Shown here: piece after piece, positions 17,053-24,775 of the stretch
How positions within the stretch are numbered: position 1 is the stretch's first letter
Layout: each line of letters starts with the position of its first letter
From: Streptomyces sp. BA2
GTDB lineage: Bacteria; Actinomycetota; Actinomycetes; Streptomycetales; Streptomycetaceae
NCBI RefSeq assembly: GCF_009769735.1
Contig: NZ_WSRO01000001.1
Coordinates: 496,001-560,000, forward strand
Length of the DNA stretch: 64,000 nt
Direction: 5' to 3'
The notes under the pieces: generated by a model
Databases searched by the model: none
Told to the model about the DNA's origin: nothing
Seen by the model: the letters and a program-made list of their open reading frames with translations, nothing else
Program-made: the position numbers and the translations under genes

Positions 17053-17072
17053 GAGTGACGGCACGTGAGAGT
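17041..17072. repeat. Perfect 16-bp tandem duplication
   Basis: GACGGCACGTGAGAGT occurs twice without a gap. The first copy contains the last codons and stop of the SnoaL-like gene; the second repeats them. It also creates the upstream GTG at 17065, which could be mistaken for the HAD-like start. Confidence 0.95.
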
Positions 17073-17112
17073 ACTGTCGGCGGCCTATCCACCGACTCAT
17101 CTGGGGGACACC

Positions 17113-17799
17113 TTGCCTGGACGGTTTTCGCACCTGAACCTGGTCGCGGTGAACATAGACGGCGTACTGCTCAACGACAGTTTCAGCCCGATCATGCGCC
17201 GCCTCGTGGAGTCGCGCGGGGGCACCTACAGCGCCGGCTTCGAGCGTGAACTGCTGTCGCAGCCGCAACTCGTCGCCGCTCAGCGGGCCGCGGACGAACT
17301 GGGCGGCACCGCGGAGCAGTTGCTGAAGGACTACTTCGCCGAGCGCGAGGAGTACGTGCGGGAACATCCGGTGCACGTGCTCGACGGCGCGGCCGAACTG
17401 CTGGCGACGCTGCGTTCGCTGGACGTGCGCACGGTCTGCTACGGAGGGCTGGAGCGGTCGCACTTCACCCGCCATCTCGGTGAGTTCGCCGACTACTTCG
17501 ACGAGCCCGGCTATGTGTGCACCAACGACTTCCGCCCCGGCATCCGGGAGATCACCGAACTCTTCGGGCTCCGCTACGACCAGGTCCTCTTCATCGACGA
17601 CGTGGCGCGCGTGGCGGAGACCGCGCGGGAGCTCGGGACGGCCTTCATCGGACACCCCGGCGAATCCGGTCACGGCTACCAGCGGCAGATGATGGAGAAG
17701 AACGGTGTGCGGCACATCGTCGGCACGCTGAGGTCGATCGACGAGGCGTTGCTGCGGGCCGTCGACGCCGAGGCGGCCGCCGGAGACATCTGGGACTGA
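17113..17799 (+). CDS. HAD-superfamily protein lacking the nucleophilic Asp
   Basis: The 228-residue product has a HAD layout: motif I is VAVNIDGVLLND near residues 11-22, a cap region with VESRGGTYSAGFER follows, motif II is about VRTVCYGG, and motif IV VLFIDDVARVAE keeps the Asp pair. In motif I the usual DxD is NxD, so the Asp that forms the phospho-enzyme is Asn. TTG at 17113 is chosen because GGGGGAC lies 5 bp upstream; GTG at 17065 lies in the tandem duplication. It sits between the SnoaL-like gene and SARP1. A phosphatase role is therefore doubtful; a binding or regulatory role is possible. Confidence 0.72.
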   Translation: MPGRFSHLNLVAVNIDGVLLNDSFSPIMRRLVESRGGTYSAGFERELLSQPQLVAAQRAADELGGTAEQLLKDYFAEREEYVREHPVHVLDGAAELLATLRSLDVRTVCYGGLERSHFTRHLGEFADYFDEPGYVCTNDFRPGIREITELFGLRYDQVLFIDDVARVAETARELGTAFIGHPGESGHGYQRQMMEKNGVRHIVGTLRSIDEALLRAVDAEAAAGDIWD

Positions 17800-17979
17800 C
17801 CGTATCGGGTTCCTTTCTTCAGCGGGTTAAGATCCCTCTGAATTCCCCGGATCTCTGTGGAATGGAAGTCCTCTCGAGGGCGGCTGGAGAAAATCGGGAG
17901 CGCCCGCAATTTTCGCTACTGTGCTCGCTGCGGCAATGAGAGCCGTCGAGGACGAATTTCGCGATACGTGGGGGTGTCC

Positions 17980-18801
17980 GTGGAGATTCAGGTGCTGGGA
18001 TCATTGAGCGCCGAAGTCAACGGGGGAGCGATCGTCCCGAACGCGGCCAAGCCGCGGCAGATCCTCTCCCTGCTCGGGCTCCGCCCGGGACGGGTCGTGC
18101 CCGTCCACACGCTGATGGAAGAGCTCTGGGGGGCCGATCCCCCCCAGAGCGCCCGCACCACCCTGCAGACGTACATCCTCCAGCTGCGCCGACGCCTCGG
18201 CACCGCCATGGGCCCGGACGTCCCCGGCGCCGCCAAGGACGTGCTCGTGACCCGGCACGGCGGCTATCTGCTGCAGGTCCCGCCCGAGTCCGTGGACGCC
18301 TACCGCTACGAACGGCTGGTCGCGGAAGGGCGCGCCGCCTTGGCGGACGGCGACGACGAGGTGTCGGCGGGCTGTTTCCGGCGGGCCCTCGACCTGTGGC
18401 GCGGGCCGGCGCTCGTCGACGTACGGGTCGGGCCGGTCCTCGAGATCGAGGTGCTGCGCCTGGAGGAGAGCAGGCTCGGCACCATCGAGCGGCGCATAGA
18501 CGCCGACCTGCGCCTCGGCCGGCACTCCGAACTCATCTCCGAGCTGACCGAGTTGACGGCCCGGCACCCGCAGCACGAGGGGCTGCACTCGCAGGCCATG
18601 GTCGCCCTGTACCGGTCGGGCCGGCAGGCCGCGGCCCTGGACATCTACCGCAGGCTGCGGACGCGCCTCATAGAGGAGCTGGGCGTCGAGCCCTCGCCGC
18701 AGGTGCGGCGCCTGCACCAGGCCATGCTGGCCGTCGACCCCAAGCTGGACGTCGTCGCCGGTCCGCAGCGCACCTCCACCTTCGATCTCTACGCGGCCTG
18801 A
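17980..18801 (+). CDS. SARP-family pathway activator 1
   Basis: The 273-residue product has the Streptomyces antibiotic regulatory protein layout. An OmpR-like winged helix covers residues 1 to about 95 (EIQVLGSLSAEVNGG, VPVHTLMEELWGADPPQSA, TLQTYILQLRRRLG), followed by a bacterial transcriptional activation domain (DLWRGPALVDVRVGP, LHSQAMVALYRSGRQAAALDIYRRL, EELGVEPSPQVRRLH). It is the size of ActII-ORF4. GTG at 17980 is preferred; GTG codons at 17974 and 17968 also fit. I see no TTA codon, so direct bldA control is unlikely. Its 3' end overlaps the convergent broken TetR gene by 13 bp. Confidence 0.88.
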   Translation: MEIQVLGSLSAEVNGGAIVPNAAKPRQILSLLGLRPGRVVPVHTLMEELWGADPPQSARTTLQTYILQLRRRLGTAMGPDVPGAAKDVLVTRHGGYLLQVPPESVDAYRYERLVAEGRAALADGDDEVSAGCFRRALDLWRGPALVDVRVGPVLEIEVLRLEESRLGTIERRIDADLRLGRHSELISELTELTARHPQHEGLHSQAMVALYRSGRQAAALDIYRRLRTRLIEELGVEPSPQVRRLHQAMLAVDPKLDVVAGPQRTSTFDLYAA

Positions 18802-19440
18802 GACGTCTCAGCGCCGCTCACCGCTTCCACGTCGGTGCCCGCAGCCGCCAGGTGGTGCAGCGCCGTCCGGTCGGCGAGAGCGGGCAGCTGAAATCCCCAG
18901 AAGGCGGCGATGGTGTGCCGCGACAGCCACGCGAAGTCGTCGCGCCCGAGCACCTCGAACCCCACGGTCGATGACATGATCGCCCCGGCGGCGCTCTGCC
19001 GTGACAGGTCAGGGACGAGCGTGTTCTCCCGCGCCGCCTCCGTGAGAAGCCGCTGGATGTGGGCGTGCCACTCCTGCCGCAGATCAGGGCGGCGCCCGTG
19101 GCCCTCCTGATTCAGCAGGACGCCTGCCTTGACCACGCTGTCGGACCGCAGGAGCGCGGCGATCGCGTGCGACGCGTCGATCAGCCGCTGGAGAGCGCAC
19201 GTGCGGCGGCGATGGACCGTGTGGAGCGCTGACCGCAGGGCGCCCACGGCCTGGCTCACGACCGCCGCCGCGAGCTCCTCCTTGTTCTCGAAGTGGAAGT
19301 TAGAGCGCGCCGGTACTGACACCTGCCTGCCGGCTGACTTTTGTCAGGCTGGCGCGAACGAAGCCGTTCCGGTTGAAGACGTCGGCTGCGGCGGCGATCA
19401 GCTGGGACCGGGTGCGGGCGGCTCGCTCCTGCTTGGTCAT
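18789..19440 (-). pseudogene. Frameshifted TetR (pseudo-butyrolactone-receptor) gene
   Basis: Starting at ATG 19440 the frame reads TKQERAARTRSQLIAAAADV, then VSRQAGVSTGAL and a stop. The reading continues in the next frame as FHFENKEELAAAVV to the end at 18789, with VVKAGVLLNQEG and RQEWHAHIQRLL as in JadR2/ScbR2-type proteins. Normal family sequence is GALYFHF; here an extra T in the TT doublet at 19300-19301 (A on the coding strand) turns the Tyr codon into TAA. Without it the gene would encode about 216 residues. An excellent ARE sits 48 bp upstream. Either a recent natural inactivation or a single sequencing error. Confidence 0.85.
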
Positions 19441-19488
19441 ATGGGTTCCTGGTGAGGTCGGCATGGGGCGGAGGGCAATCTCAGTAGT

Positions 19489-19506
19489 AAACCGCAAGGT
19501 CGGTTT
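19489..19506. promoter_or_regulatory. ARE operator upstream of the broken TetR gene
   Basis: AAACCGCAAGGTCGGTTT, extended by T and A to 7-bp perfect arms (TAAACCG/CGGTTTA, 19488-19507). Located 48 bp before the start of the frameshifted TetR gene and about 200 bp before the cyclase gene on the other strand. Confidence 0.8.
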
Positions 19507-19650
19507 AATGACCAGTCGTCAGGGGGAAGGCCTGTCTGGGTGAGTCTGGGTGACCGCCCTGGCCCGCCCGTTATGGACGCCATGGCAGGCCTTGCTGCGG
19601 GTTTCGGGGGCCTCGCGGAGTGGCCGTACTCGGGTGTCGCCCCCTTTGGT

Positions 19651-19668
19651 AAACAGCGATGTCGGTTT
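19651..19668. promoter_or_regulatory. ARE-like operator upstream of ARO/CYC 1
   Basis: AAACAGCGATGTCGGTTT keeps the AAAC-N10-GTTT form. It lies 35 bp before the start of the aromatase/cyclase gene, so it could cover that promoter or leader. Confidence 0.65.
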
Positions 19669-19703
19669 GATCACGACACAGACCCTCAAGGAGACAGCCA
19701 GAC

Positions 19704-20639
19704 ATGACGACCCGTGAGGTTGAGCACGAGACCACCGTCGCCGCCCCGGCCGCCGATGCGTACCGGCTGCTGGCGGACGTGGAGAACCTGCCGCAGATAT
19801 TCCCGCCCACCATCTTCGTGGAGCAGACGGAACGCACCGGCGACGAGGAGCGCATCCGCGTCTGGGCCACCGCCAACGGCGAGGCCACGAGCTGGTCGGC
19901 CCGCCGCACTCTCGACGAGCGGGCCCTGCGCATCGGCTTCGAGCAGGACGTGTCCCCCGAGCCCATCGCATCCATGCGCGGCACCTACATCATCGAGCCG
20001 CTGGGCGACGACAGCTCGCGGATCCGCCTGCGGCTCGACTACCGGGCCGTCGGTGACGACCCCGAGTCGCTGAAATGGATCGACCAGGCGGTCGACGAGA
20101 ACGCCGGCTCGCAGCTCGCCTCACTGAAGGTCAGCCTGGAACGGTCGCACGCCGACCGGGACCTGACGTTCTCCTTCGAGGACACCGTGCGCGTCGAGGG
20201 CTCCGCCAAGGACGTCTACGACTTCATCAACGAGGCGCATCTGTGGGAGGAGAGGCTGCCGCACGTCGCCGCGGTCCGCCTCGTGGAGGACGCGGCGGGC
20301 CTGCAGACGCTGGAGATGGACACGCGTGCCAAGGACGGCAGCCTGCACACCTCGAAGTCGTACCGCGTCTGCTTCCCGGACTACAGAATCGCCTACAAGG
20401 AGGTCAGGAGGCCCGAGCTGCTGAGCCTGCACACCGGCTACTGGACGTTCGAGGACATCGGCGACGCCGTGCTGGCGTCGTCGCAGCACACGGTCGTCCT
20501 CGACGCCGCCGGCATCACCAAGGTCCTCGGGCCGCAGGCGACCGTGGCCGACGCCAGGAAGTACGTGCGCGACGCCCTGAGCTCCAGCAGCCGGGCCACG
20601 CTGGGGCGTGCCAAGGCGTACACCGAAGGCAGGCGCTGA
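19704..20639 (+). CDS. Bifunctional aromatase/cyclase 1 (two SRPBCC domains)
   Basis: The 311-residue product consists of two START/Bet v1-like (SRPBCC) halves. The first starts EVEHETTVAAPAADAYRLLA with NLPQIFPPTIFVE, the second near residue 155 with FSFEDTVRVEGSAKDVYDFI and LWEERLPHVAAV. This is the didomain ActVII/Gra-ORF4 architecture that dehydrates and aromatises the first ring of C9-reduced polyketides. ATG at 19704 follows AAGGAGAC. It is nearly twin to the product of 47933-48874 (same N-terminal MTTREVEHE), and a third, more divergent copy is at 31886-32830. It stands alone, controlled by its own ARE-bearing promoter, and ends in a 22-bp hairpin. Confidence 0.9.
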   Translation: MTTREVEHETTVAAPAADAYRLLADVENLPQIFPPTIFVEQTERTGDEERIRVWATANGEATSWSARRTLDERALRIGFEQDVSPEPIASMRGTYIIEPLGDDSSRIRLRLDYRAVGDDPESLKWIDQAVDENAGSQLASLKVSLERSHADRDLTFSFEDTVRVEGSAKDVYDFINEAHLWEERLPHVAAVRLVEDAAGLQTLEMDTRAKDGSLHTSKSYRVCFPDYRIAYKEVRRPELLSLHTGYWTFEDIGDAVLASSQHTVVLDAAGITKVLGPQATVADARKYVRDALSSSSRATLGRAKAYTEGRR

Positions 20640-20658
20640 GCACGGTCGCCTTCTCCCG

Positions 20659-20710
20659 CGTCGGGCGCAGACCCTCGTACTTCATTCAGTACGGGGATCT
20701 GCGCCCGACG
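20659..20710. terminator. Large terminator hairpin
   Basis: Arms of 22 nt (from CGTCGGGCGCAGA to its complement) with two mismatched positions and an 8-nt loop, between the convergent ARO/CYC and response-regulator genes. Confidence 0.85.
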
Positions 20711-20739
20711 TGCGTCACGGGCGCCCGGAGCGCCGTGAC

Positions 20740-21540
20740 TCAGGGGTGACCCAGGCGGAATCCGACGCCGCGGATCGTGATGATCCAGGTGCTGGCGCCC
20801 AGTTTGCTGCGCAGGCTGCTGACGTGCGTGTCGATGGTGCGTCCGGGGCGGGACCAGGAGTCGTCCCAGACCTGTGTCATCACCTGCCGACGGGATATGA
20901 CCGTTTCGGGCTGCGCGCAGAGCAGGTGCAGGAGGTCGAACTCCTTGCGGGTCACGTCGATGTGCTCGCCGTTGAGAGACACCTGCCGGGTGCCCGAGTC
21001 GATGCGCAACGGGCCGCGCTGGATGACCTGTTCGGGAAGCGGCTGCGGGCGGACCCTGCGCATGATCGCCTCGATCCGGGCCATGAGCTCGCGGAAGCCG
21101 TACGGCTTGACGATGTAGTCGTCCGCCCCGGCCTGCAGCCCCAGTACCCGGTCGAGTTCGGAGTCGCGCGCCGAGACGGCGATGAGCGGTGTGTCGCAGC
21201 TGGCGCGGATGGAGCGGCAGACCTCGATGCCGTCGAGATCGGGCAGGTCGAGGTCGAGCAGCACCAGGTCGGCGCTGTGCTTCATCTGCAGTGCCTTGGC
21301 GCCGGTGGTGACGCTCTCGGGGCGGTGTCCGTGCCGGCGCAGCCCCTGGACCAGGGCTTCCGCAGCACGCGCCTCGCTCTCCACGACGAGCACCCGCAGG
21401 GCGCCGCGCTGTGCAGGCCCGGTGGTGGGCCCCGGCGGGATCTCCTGGTCGAAGTAGTACGAGGGCTGTGCATGCGCGGCGTCCGCGTGATGGTGCTGAG
21501 ATGCCCGCGGTTCTGAGAACCGCATGGTCTTCCGGTCCAT
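20740..21540 (-). CDS. JadR1/LanI-like atypical OmpR-family response regulator
   Basis: The 266-residue product has a receiver domain (ALRVLVVESEARAAEALVQ, LVLLDLDLPDLDGIEV, LIAVSARDSELD, DYIVKPYGF) and a winged-helix output domain ending TIDTHVSSLRSKLG and TIRGVGFRLGHP. The phospho-acceptor Asp and the Lys of IVKP are present, but the acidic pair that binds Mg is Glu-Ser, as in JadR1. No histidine kinase is nearby. In JadR1 such changes go with control by end-product binding rather than phosphorylation. A strong ARE lies about 55 bp upstream, so the butyrolactone-receptor proteins probably control it. ATG at 21540 is used; a second ATG five codons in is possible. Confidence 0.85.
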   Translation of the reverse strand: MDRKTMRFSEPRASQHHHADAAHAQPSYYFDQEIPPGPTTGPAQRGALRVLVVESEARAAEALVQGLRRHGHRPESVTTGAKALQMKHSADLVLLDLDLPDLDGIEVCRSIRASCDTPLIAVSARDSELDRVLGLQAGADDYIVKPYGFRELMARIEAIMRRVRPQPLPEQVIQRGPLRIDSGTRQVSLNGEHIDVTRKEFDLLHLLCAQPETVISRRQVMTQVWDDSWSRPGRTIDTHVSSLRSKLGASTWIITIRGVGFRLGHP

Positions 21541-21594
21541 CTGTATCCCCCAGCCGTCTGCCGCCAGACACGTGTAGACGTTCGCCAGAACATT

Positions 21595-21616
21595 ACAAAC
21601 CAGCAGACCGGTTTGT
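21595..21616. promoter_or_regulatory. Canonical ARE operator
   Basis: ACAAACC and GGTTTGT form perfect 7-bp arms around 8 bp. This is the best match in the window to the known gamma-butyrolactone-receptor box, lying 55 bp upstream of the JadR1-like gene. Confidence 0.85.
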
Positions 21617-21760
21617 CAAAGCCTCCAGATCGTCCTGTAGCTGCTGTGTAGCGACCCTGAGGTTCGTGCTCAGAGTCCCTCACCTGGGCGGTTCTGGCCG
21701 GTGAGGGCTGGGTTGACGCTTGAGGGGTGCAGTGTCCGAGGAGTGTGCGACGATGGGTAA

Positions 21761-21780
21761 CAAACCAGCGCGTTGGTTTG
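21761..21780. promoter_or_regulatory. ARE operator between ARR and SARP2
   Basis: CAAACC and GGTTTG are perfect 6-bp arms around AGCGCGTT. It lies about 255 bp upstream of the SARP2 start and 220 bp upstream of the response regulator. Confidence 0.8.
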
Positions 21781-21874
21781 ATCATGGGAGAGGGAGGGGG
21801 TAGCGGATCGACGACGTCCCGACGTCATTCACGGACGCCTTTCAGGTGCGGTATCGCTAAGGCCCCGGCAGATG

Positions 21875-21916
21875 TCTGAAGTAACTTCACTCAGTTCTGA
21901 AGTTTTTTCCTTGACG
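21875..21916 (+). promoter_or_regulatory. Candidate SARP2 promoter with repeated TCTGAAGT
   Basis: TCTGAAGT occurs at 21875-21882 and again 21 bp later, the second copy ending 7 bp before TTGACG (21911-21916), which could be a -35 element. Two-turn spacing on one DNA face suits a dimeric activator. Experimental support is lacking. Confidence 0.4.
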
Positions 21917-22035
21917 TTCCCTTTCGCGCCCGCAGAGACTCGTCAGGAATCCCGGCAGGTGGTCGCTGGAGGCACCGGATGAAACCTCTTCAGCTCTGGA
22001 AAGCCGTCATCTCTATGTGATGAGGAGTTAATTCC

Positions 22036-22887
22036 ATGCGATTCAATCTGATAGGCCCGTTCGAAATCGTCGCCGATGACGGCAGGACCTATCGGCCGGG
22101 AACTCCGAAGATGTGTCAGACTCTCGCGCTGCTGTTGACGAGGGCGAACGAGATCGTCACCGCGGAGTCGCTCATCCAGGAACTGTGGGGGGACAATCCG
22201 CCGCGCAGCGCCGTGACCACGCTGCAGACGTACATCTACCACGCACGCCGGATGTTCGTCGGCGAAGGACTCGCGCCGGCCGACCGCGAACTGATCGTCA
22301 CGAGCGCTCCCGGATACGCCATCCAGATCGGTGACGACGAGGTCGACGTCAAGATCTTCGAGCGCCTTGTGACGCGGGCCCGCGGCGAGCTCAACGACCA
22401 GGACCCGGGCGCGGCGCTGAGCACCGTACGTCAGGCGCTCGCCCTGTGGCGCGGCCCCGCCCTGTCCAACTCGCCCGCCGGAGACCTCCTCAGGGGGCAC
22501 ATCGTGCACCTGGAGGAGCTGCGGATCCGCGCCTTCGAGCTGCGGATCCAGGCCGAGGACCAGCTCGGCCGGCATCGCGAGTCCATACCCGAGCTGCGGA
22601 AACTGATCAACGACTATCCGCTCAACGAGTGGTTCCACACCCAGCTCATCGCCGCCCTCGGCGCCTCCGGCAGGCGCGCCGAGGCGCTGCAGGCCTACCA
22701 GGACGTGCGCCGGCTGCTCGCCAAAGAGCTGGGACTTGAGCCCTCGTACGAGCTGCAGCAGATGCACATCCGGCTGCTCGGTGTGAAGTCGACCGACCCT
22801 TCTCGGCCCCGCACGGCGCTGGACGCCCCGGCGCGGGTGCGCCCGGCGGGCGGTCTGCTGCCCCGGGTCGCCGTCCGCGGTGCCTGA
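22036..22887 (+). CDS. SARP-family pathway activator 2
   Basis: A 283-residue SARP: winged-helix part MRFNLIGPFEIVADDG, ESLIQELWGDNPPRSA and TLQTYIYHARRMF, then the activation domain with LWRGPALSNSP, EWFHTQLIAALGASGRRAEALQAYQDVRRL and LAKELGLEPSYELQQMH. ATG at 22036 follows a GAGGAG site. No TTA codon was seen. It is the likely final output of the regulatory cascade (TetR proteins and JadR1-like factor acting on the shared intergenic region), switching on the structural genes. It differs clearly from SARP1, which lacks an ARE directly in front of it. Confidence 0.9.
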   Translation: MRFNLIGPFEIVADDGRTYRPGTPKMCQTLALLLTRANEIVTAESLIQELWGDNPPRSAVTTLQTYIYHARRMFVGEGLAPADRELIVTSAPGYAIQIGDDEVDVKIFERLVTRARGELNDQDPGAALSTVRQALALWRGPALSNSPAGDLLRGHIVHLEELRIRAFELRIQAEDQLGRHRESIPELRKLINDYPLNEWFHTQLIAALGASGRRAEALQAYQDVRRLLAKELGLEPSYELQQMHIRLLGVKSTDPSRPRTALDAPARVRPAGGLLPRVAVRGA

Positions 22888-22959
22888 CGGCTACGTCAGC
22901 CCCTCCCCGCCCCAATTCCCCTGTGAGAATTCGCCCTTGGGCGAGGAAAGGCCGGACGC

Positions 22960-23415
22960 ATGACTGTCTCTCCACCCGACGCCCCCTACGTCTCCGTGGA
23001 ACTCTACGCTCAGGTACAGGAGTTCTACGCCCGCCAGATGAACCTGCTGGACGGCAGCACCGCCGATCCGGTGGCGTGGTCGCGGACGTTCACCGAGGAC
23101 GCCGTGCTCGGCTCGAACTTCCAGGACGCACCGGACACCGGGCAGCCCGCCATTCTGCGGTCCATGCGTGAGGCACTCGCCCACATCGCCGCGCAGGGGA
23201 CCGGCGACTTCCGGCACTGGCTCGCCATGCTCGACGTACAGCCGCAGGCGGACGGCAGTGTGCGCACGCGGTACTACGGCCTTGCGATGGCCACTCCCCC
23301 GGGCGGGTCCCTGCGGATCCGCGGGCACGTGCTCTGCCATGACGAACTCGTGCGCCGCGCAGGCCGCTGGCTGGTACGGCGGCGTCACCTGGAGGCGGAC
23401 GGCGTACCCGCCTGA
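22960..23415 (+). CDS. SnoaL/NTF2-like small protein 2
   Basis: A 151-residue protein with LYAQVQEFYARQMNLLDG, TFTEDAV, FRHWLAMLDVQ, GHVLCHDELVRRAGRWLVRRRHLE. It belongs to the SnoaL-like NTF2 fold and is paralogous to the proteins at 16645-17052 and 35970-36440; it shares the HWL-x-MLDV stretch with the latter. ATG at 22960 follows GAGGAAAGG. It follows SARP2 by 72 bp and precedes the sugar methyltransferase. Likely a cyclase, isomerase or oxygenase helper acting on the polyketide; not decidable from sequence. Confidence 0.78.
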   Translation: MTVSPPDAPYVSVELYAQVQEFYARQMNLLDGSTADPVAWSRTFTEDAVLGSNFQDAPDTGQPAILRSMREALAHIAAQGTGDFRHWLAMLDVQPQADGSVRTRYYGLAMATPPGGSLRIRGHVLCHDELVRRAGRWLVRRRHLEADGVPA

Positions 23416-23585
23416 CCTCCCCTCAGCTTCCGTCGGCCACCTCTGGCCCGGCGGACACCGGAGCGGCCCGTGGATCGGACGTCGAGCCATGTTCCAGGCG
23501 ACGTCCCGACGATGAATGCCGCTCAGCATCGGCCGGCGCGCAGACCTGCCCCCGGCGAACCGAACGCGACGATCTGGGATGCCTC

Positions 23586-24296
23586 ATGTACGAGAACAAC
23601 AGCGCCGCCGAGATGTACGACCTGCTGTACCAGGACAGGAAGGACTACAAGGCCGAGGCCGAAGAAGTGGCCGGCCTGATCCGGGAGAAGAAGGAGGACG
23701 CCGACAGTCTGCTCGACGTCGCCTGCGGCACGGGCGTCCATCTGGAGGCCTTCGCCGGGCACTTCGCACGGGTCGAGGGGGTGGACCTGTCCGGACACAT
23801 GCTGAAGGTGGCGGCGCAGCGACTGCCCGGAACCCCGCTGCACCAGGAGGACATGAGGGAATTCGAGCTGGAGAATTCCTTCGACGCGATCGTGTGCATG
23901 TTCAGCTCGATCGGCTATCTGCGGACCACGCAGGACCTGAACGCGGCACTGCGCGCCTTCGCCCGGAACCTGTCCGCGGGCGGTGTGGTGGTGATCGAGC
24001 CCTGGTACTTCCCCGAGACGTTCCTCGACAACCACGTCTCCGGCCACGCCCTCACCAACGAGGGCCGCACCATCACCCGTGTCTCCCACTCGACGCGCGT
24101 GGGCAACATCGCGCGCATGGAGCTCCACTACGTCCTCGCCGACCGCGAGGGCGTACAGCACCGCAGCGAGATCGACGAGCTCACGCTGTTCACCCCCGAC
24201 GACTACGAGGCCGCCTTCAGCCAGGCAGGTCTGAAGGTCGACTACGTGGAAGCCGCAGGCGGCCGCCCCGGCTACTTCGTCGGCACCGCGGCCTGA
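23586..24296 (+). CDS. DesVI/TylM1/SpnS-like aminosugar N,N-dimethyltransferase
   Basis: A 236-residue class I SAM methyltransferase. The opening MYENNSAAEMYDLLYQDRKD is characteristic of TylM1/DesVI-type enzymes, the SAM-binding loop is LLDVACGTGVHLEAF, and VEGVDLSGHML, FDAIVCMFSSIGYL and GGVVVIEPWYFPE follow. These enzymes methylate the amino group of dTDP-aminodeoxysugars twice. Together with the aminotransferase at 49909 and the 2,3- and 3-dehydratases at 60676-63383 it points to a dimethylamino sugar. It starts the run methyltransferase, F420 oxidoreductase, LLM enzyme, with gaps of 22 and 13 bp. Confidence 0.88.
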   Translation: MYENNSAAEMYDLLYQDRKDYKAEAEEVAGLIREKKEDADSLLDVACGTGVHLEAFAGHFARVEGVDLSGHMLKVAAQRLPGTPLHQEDMREFELENSFDAIVCMFSSIGYLRTTQDLNAALRAFARNLSAGGVVVIEPWYFPETFLDNHVSGHALTNEGRTITRVSHSTRVGNIARMELHYVLADREGVQHRSEIDELTLFTPDDYEAAFSQAGLKVDYVEAAGGRPGYFVGTAA

Positions 24297-24318
24297 ACGC
24301 GGGGGGGAGGAGACGGCG

Positions 24319-24762
24319 ATGCCATTCACTGACCTGGAACTGGCCTATCTGCGCGAGGCGCAGCTGGGCCGGCTCGCCACTGTCAGCCCCAAGGGGCAGC
24401 CCCAGACCCGCCCGGTCGCGTTCTCGGTCAACACCGAGACCGGCACGGTGGACATCGGCGGCTACACCATGGGCCAGACCCAGAAGTTCCGTAACATCGC
24501 GGCGAACCCGCTGGTCAGCCTGGTGGTCGACGACATTCCCTCGACGGACCCCTGGCAGGTGCGCTGCGTGGAGGTCCGGGGGTGGGCCGAGGCGATCACC
24601 GGTGCCCCCACCACCGGATACAGCAACGACATCATCCGGATCCACCCGACCAGGATCCTCACCCTCGGCCTGGACCCGGAGCACCCCGCCACCCAGGCCC
24701 GTGACGTCGCCGGCCCCGCGCAGGACGGTGCCCCGTCGCCAGAGCCCCGCGCCAGGCGCTGA
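24319..24762 (+). CDS. PPOX-class F420-dependent oxidoreductase
   Basis: The 147-residue product has the split-barrel flavin/F420-binding fold: FTDLELAYLREAQLGRLATV, GQPQTRPVAF, DIGGYTMGQTQKFRNI, PLVSLVVDD and a C-terminal IIRIHPTRILTLGLDPE. This fits the pyridoxamine-oxidase-like F420-binding family common in actinobacteria. Lying between the N-methyltransferase and an LLM flavoprotein, it may reduce a quinone or unsaturated intermediate. The choice of F420 over FMN rests on family resemblance only. Confidence 0.78.
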   Translation: MPFTDLELAYLREAQLGRLATVSPKGQPQTRPVAFSVNTETGTVDIGGYTMGQTQKFRNIAANPLVSLVVDDIPSTDPWQVRCVEVRGWAEAITGAPTTGYSNDIIRIHPTRILTLGLDPEHPATQARDVAGPAQDGAPSPEPRARR

Positions 24763-24775
24763 AGGAGACACACGC

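Larger units (their letters stand above)
21541..22035. other. Divergent regulatory intergenic region
   Basis: 495 bp between the response regulator and SARP2. It holds two ARE operators, a direct repeat TCTGAAGT at 21875-21882 and 21896-21903, and TTGACG at 21911. No gene is evident. Confidence 0.7.
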
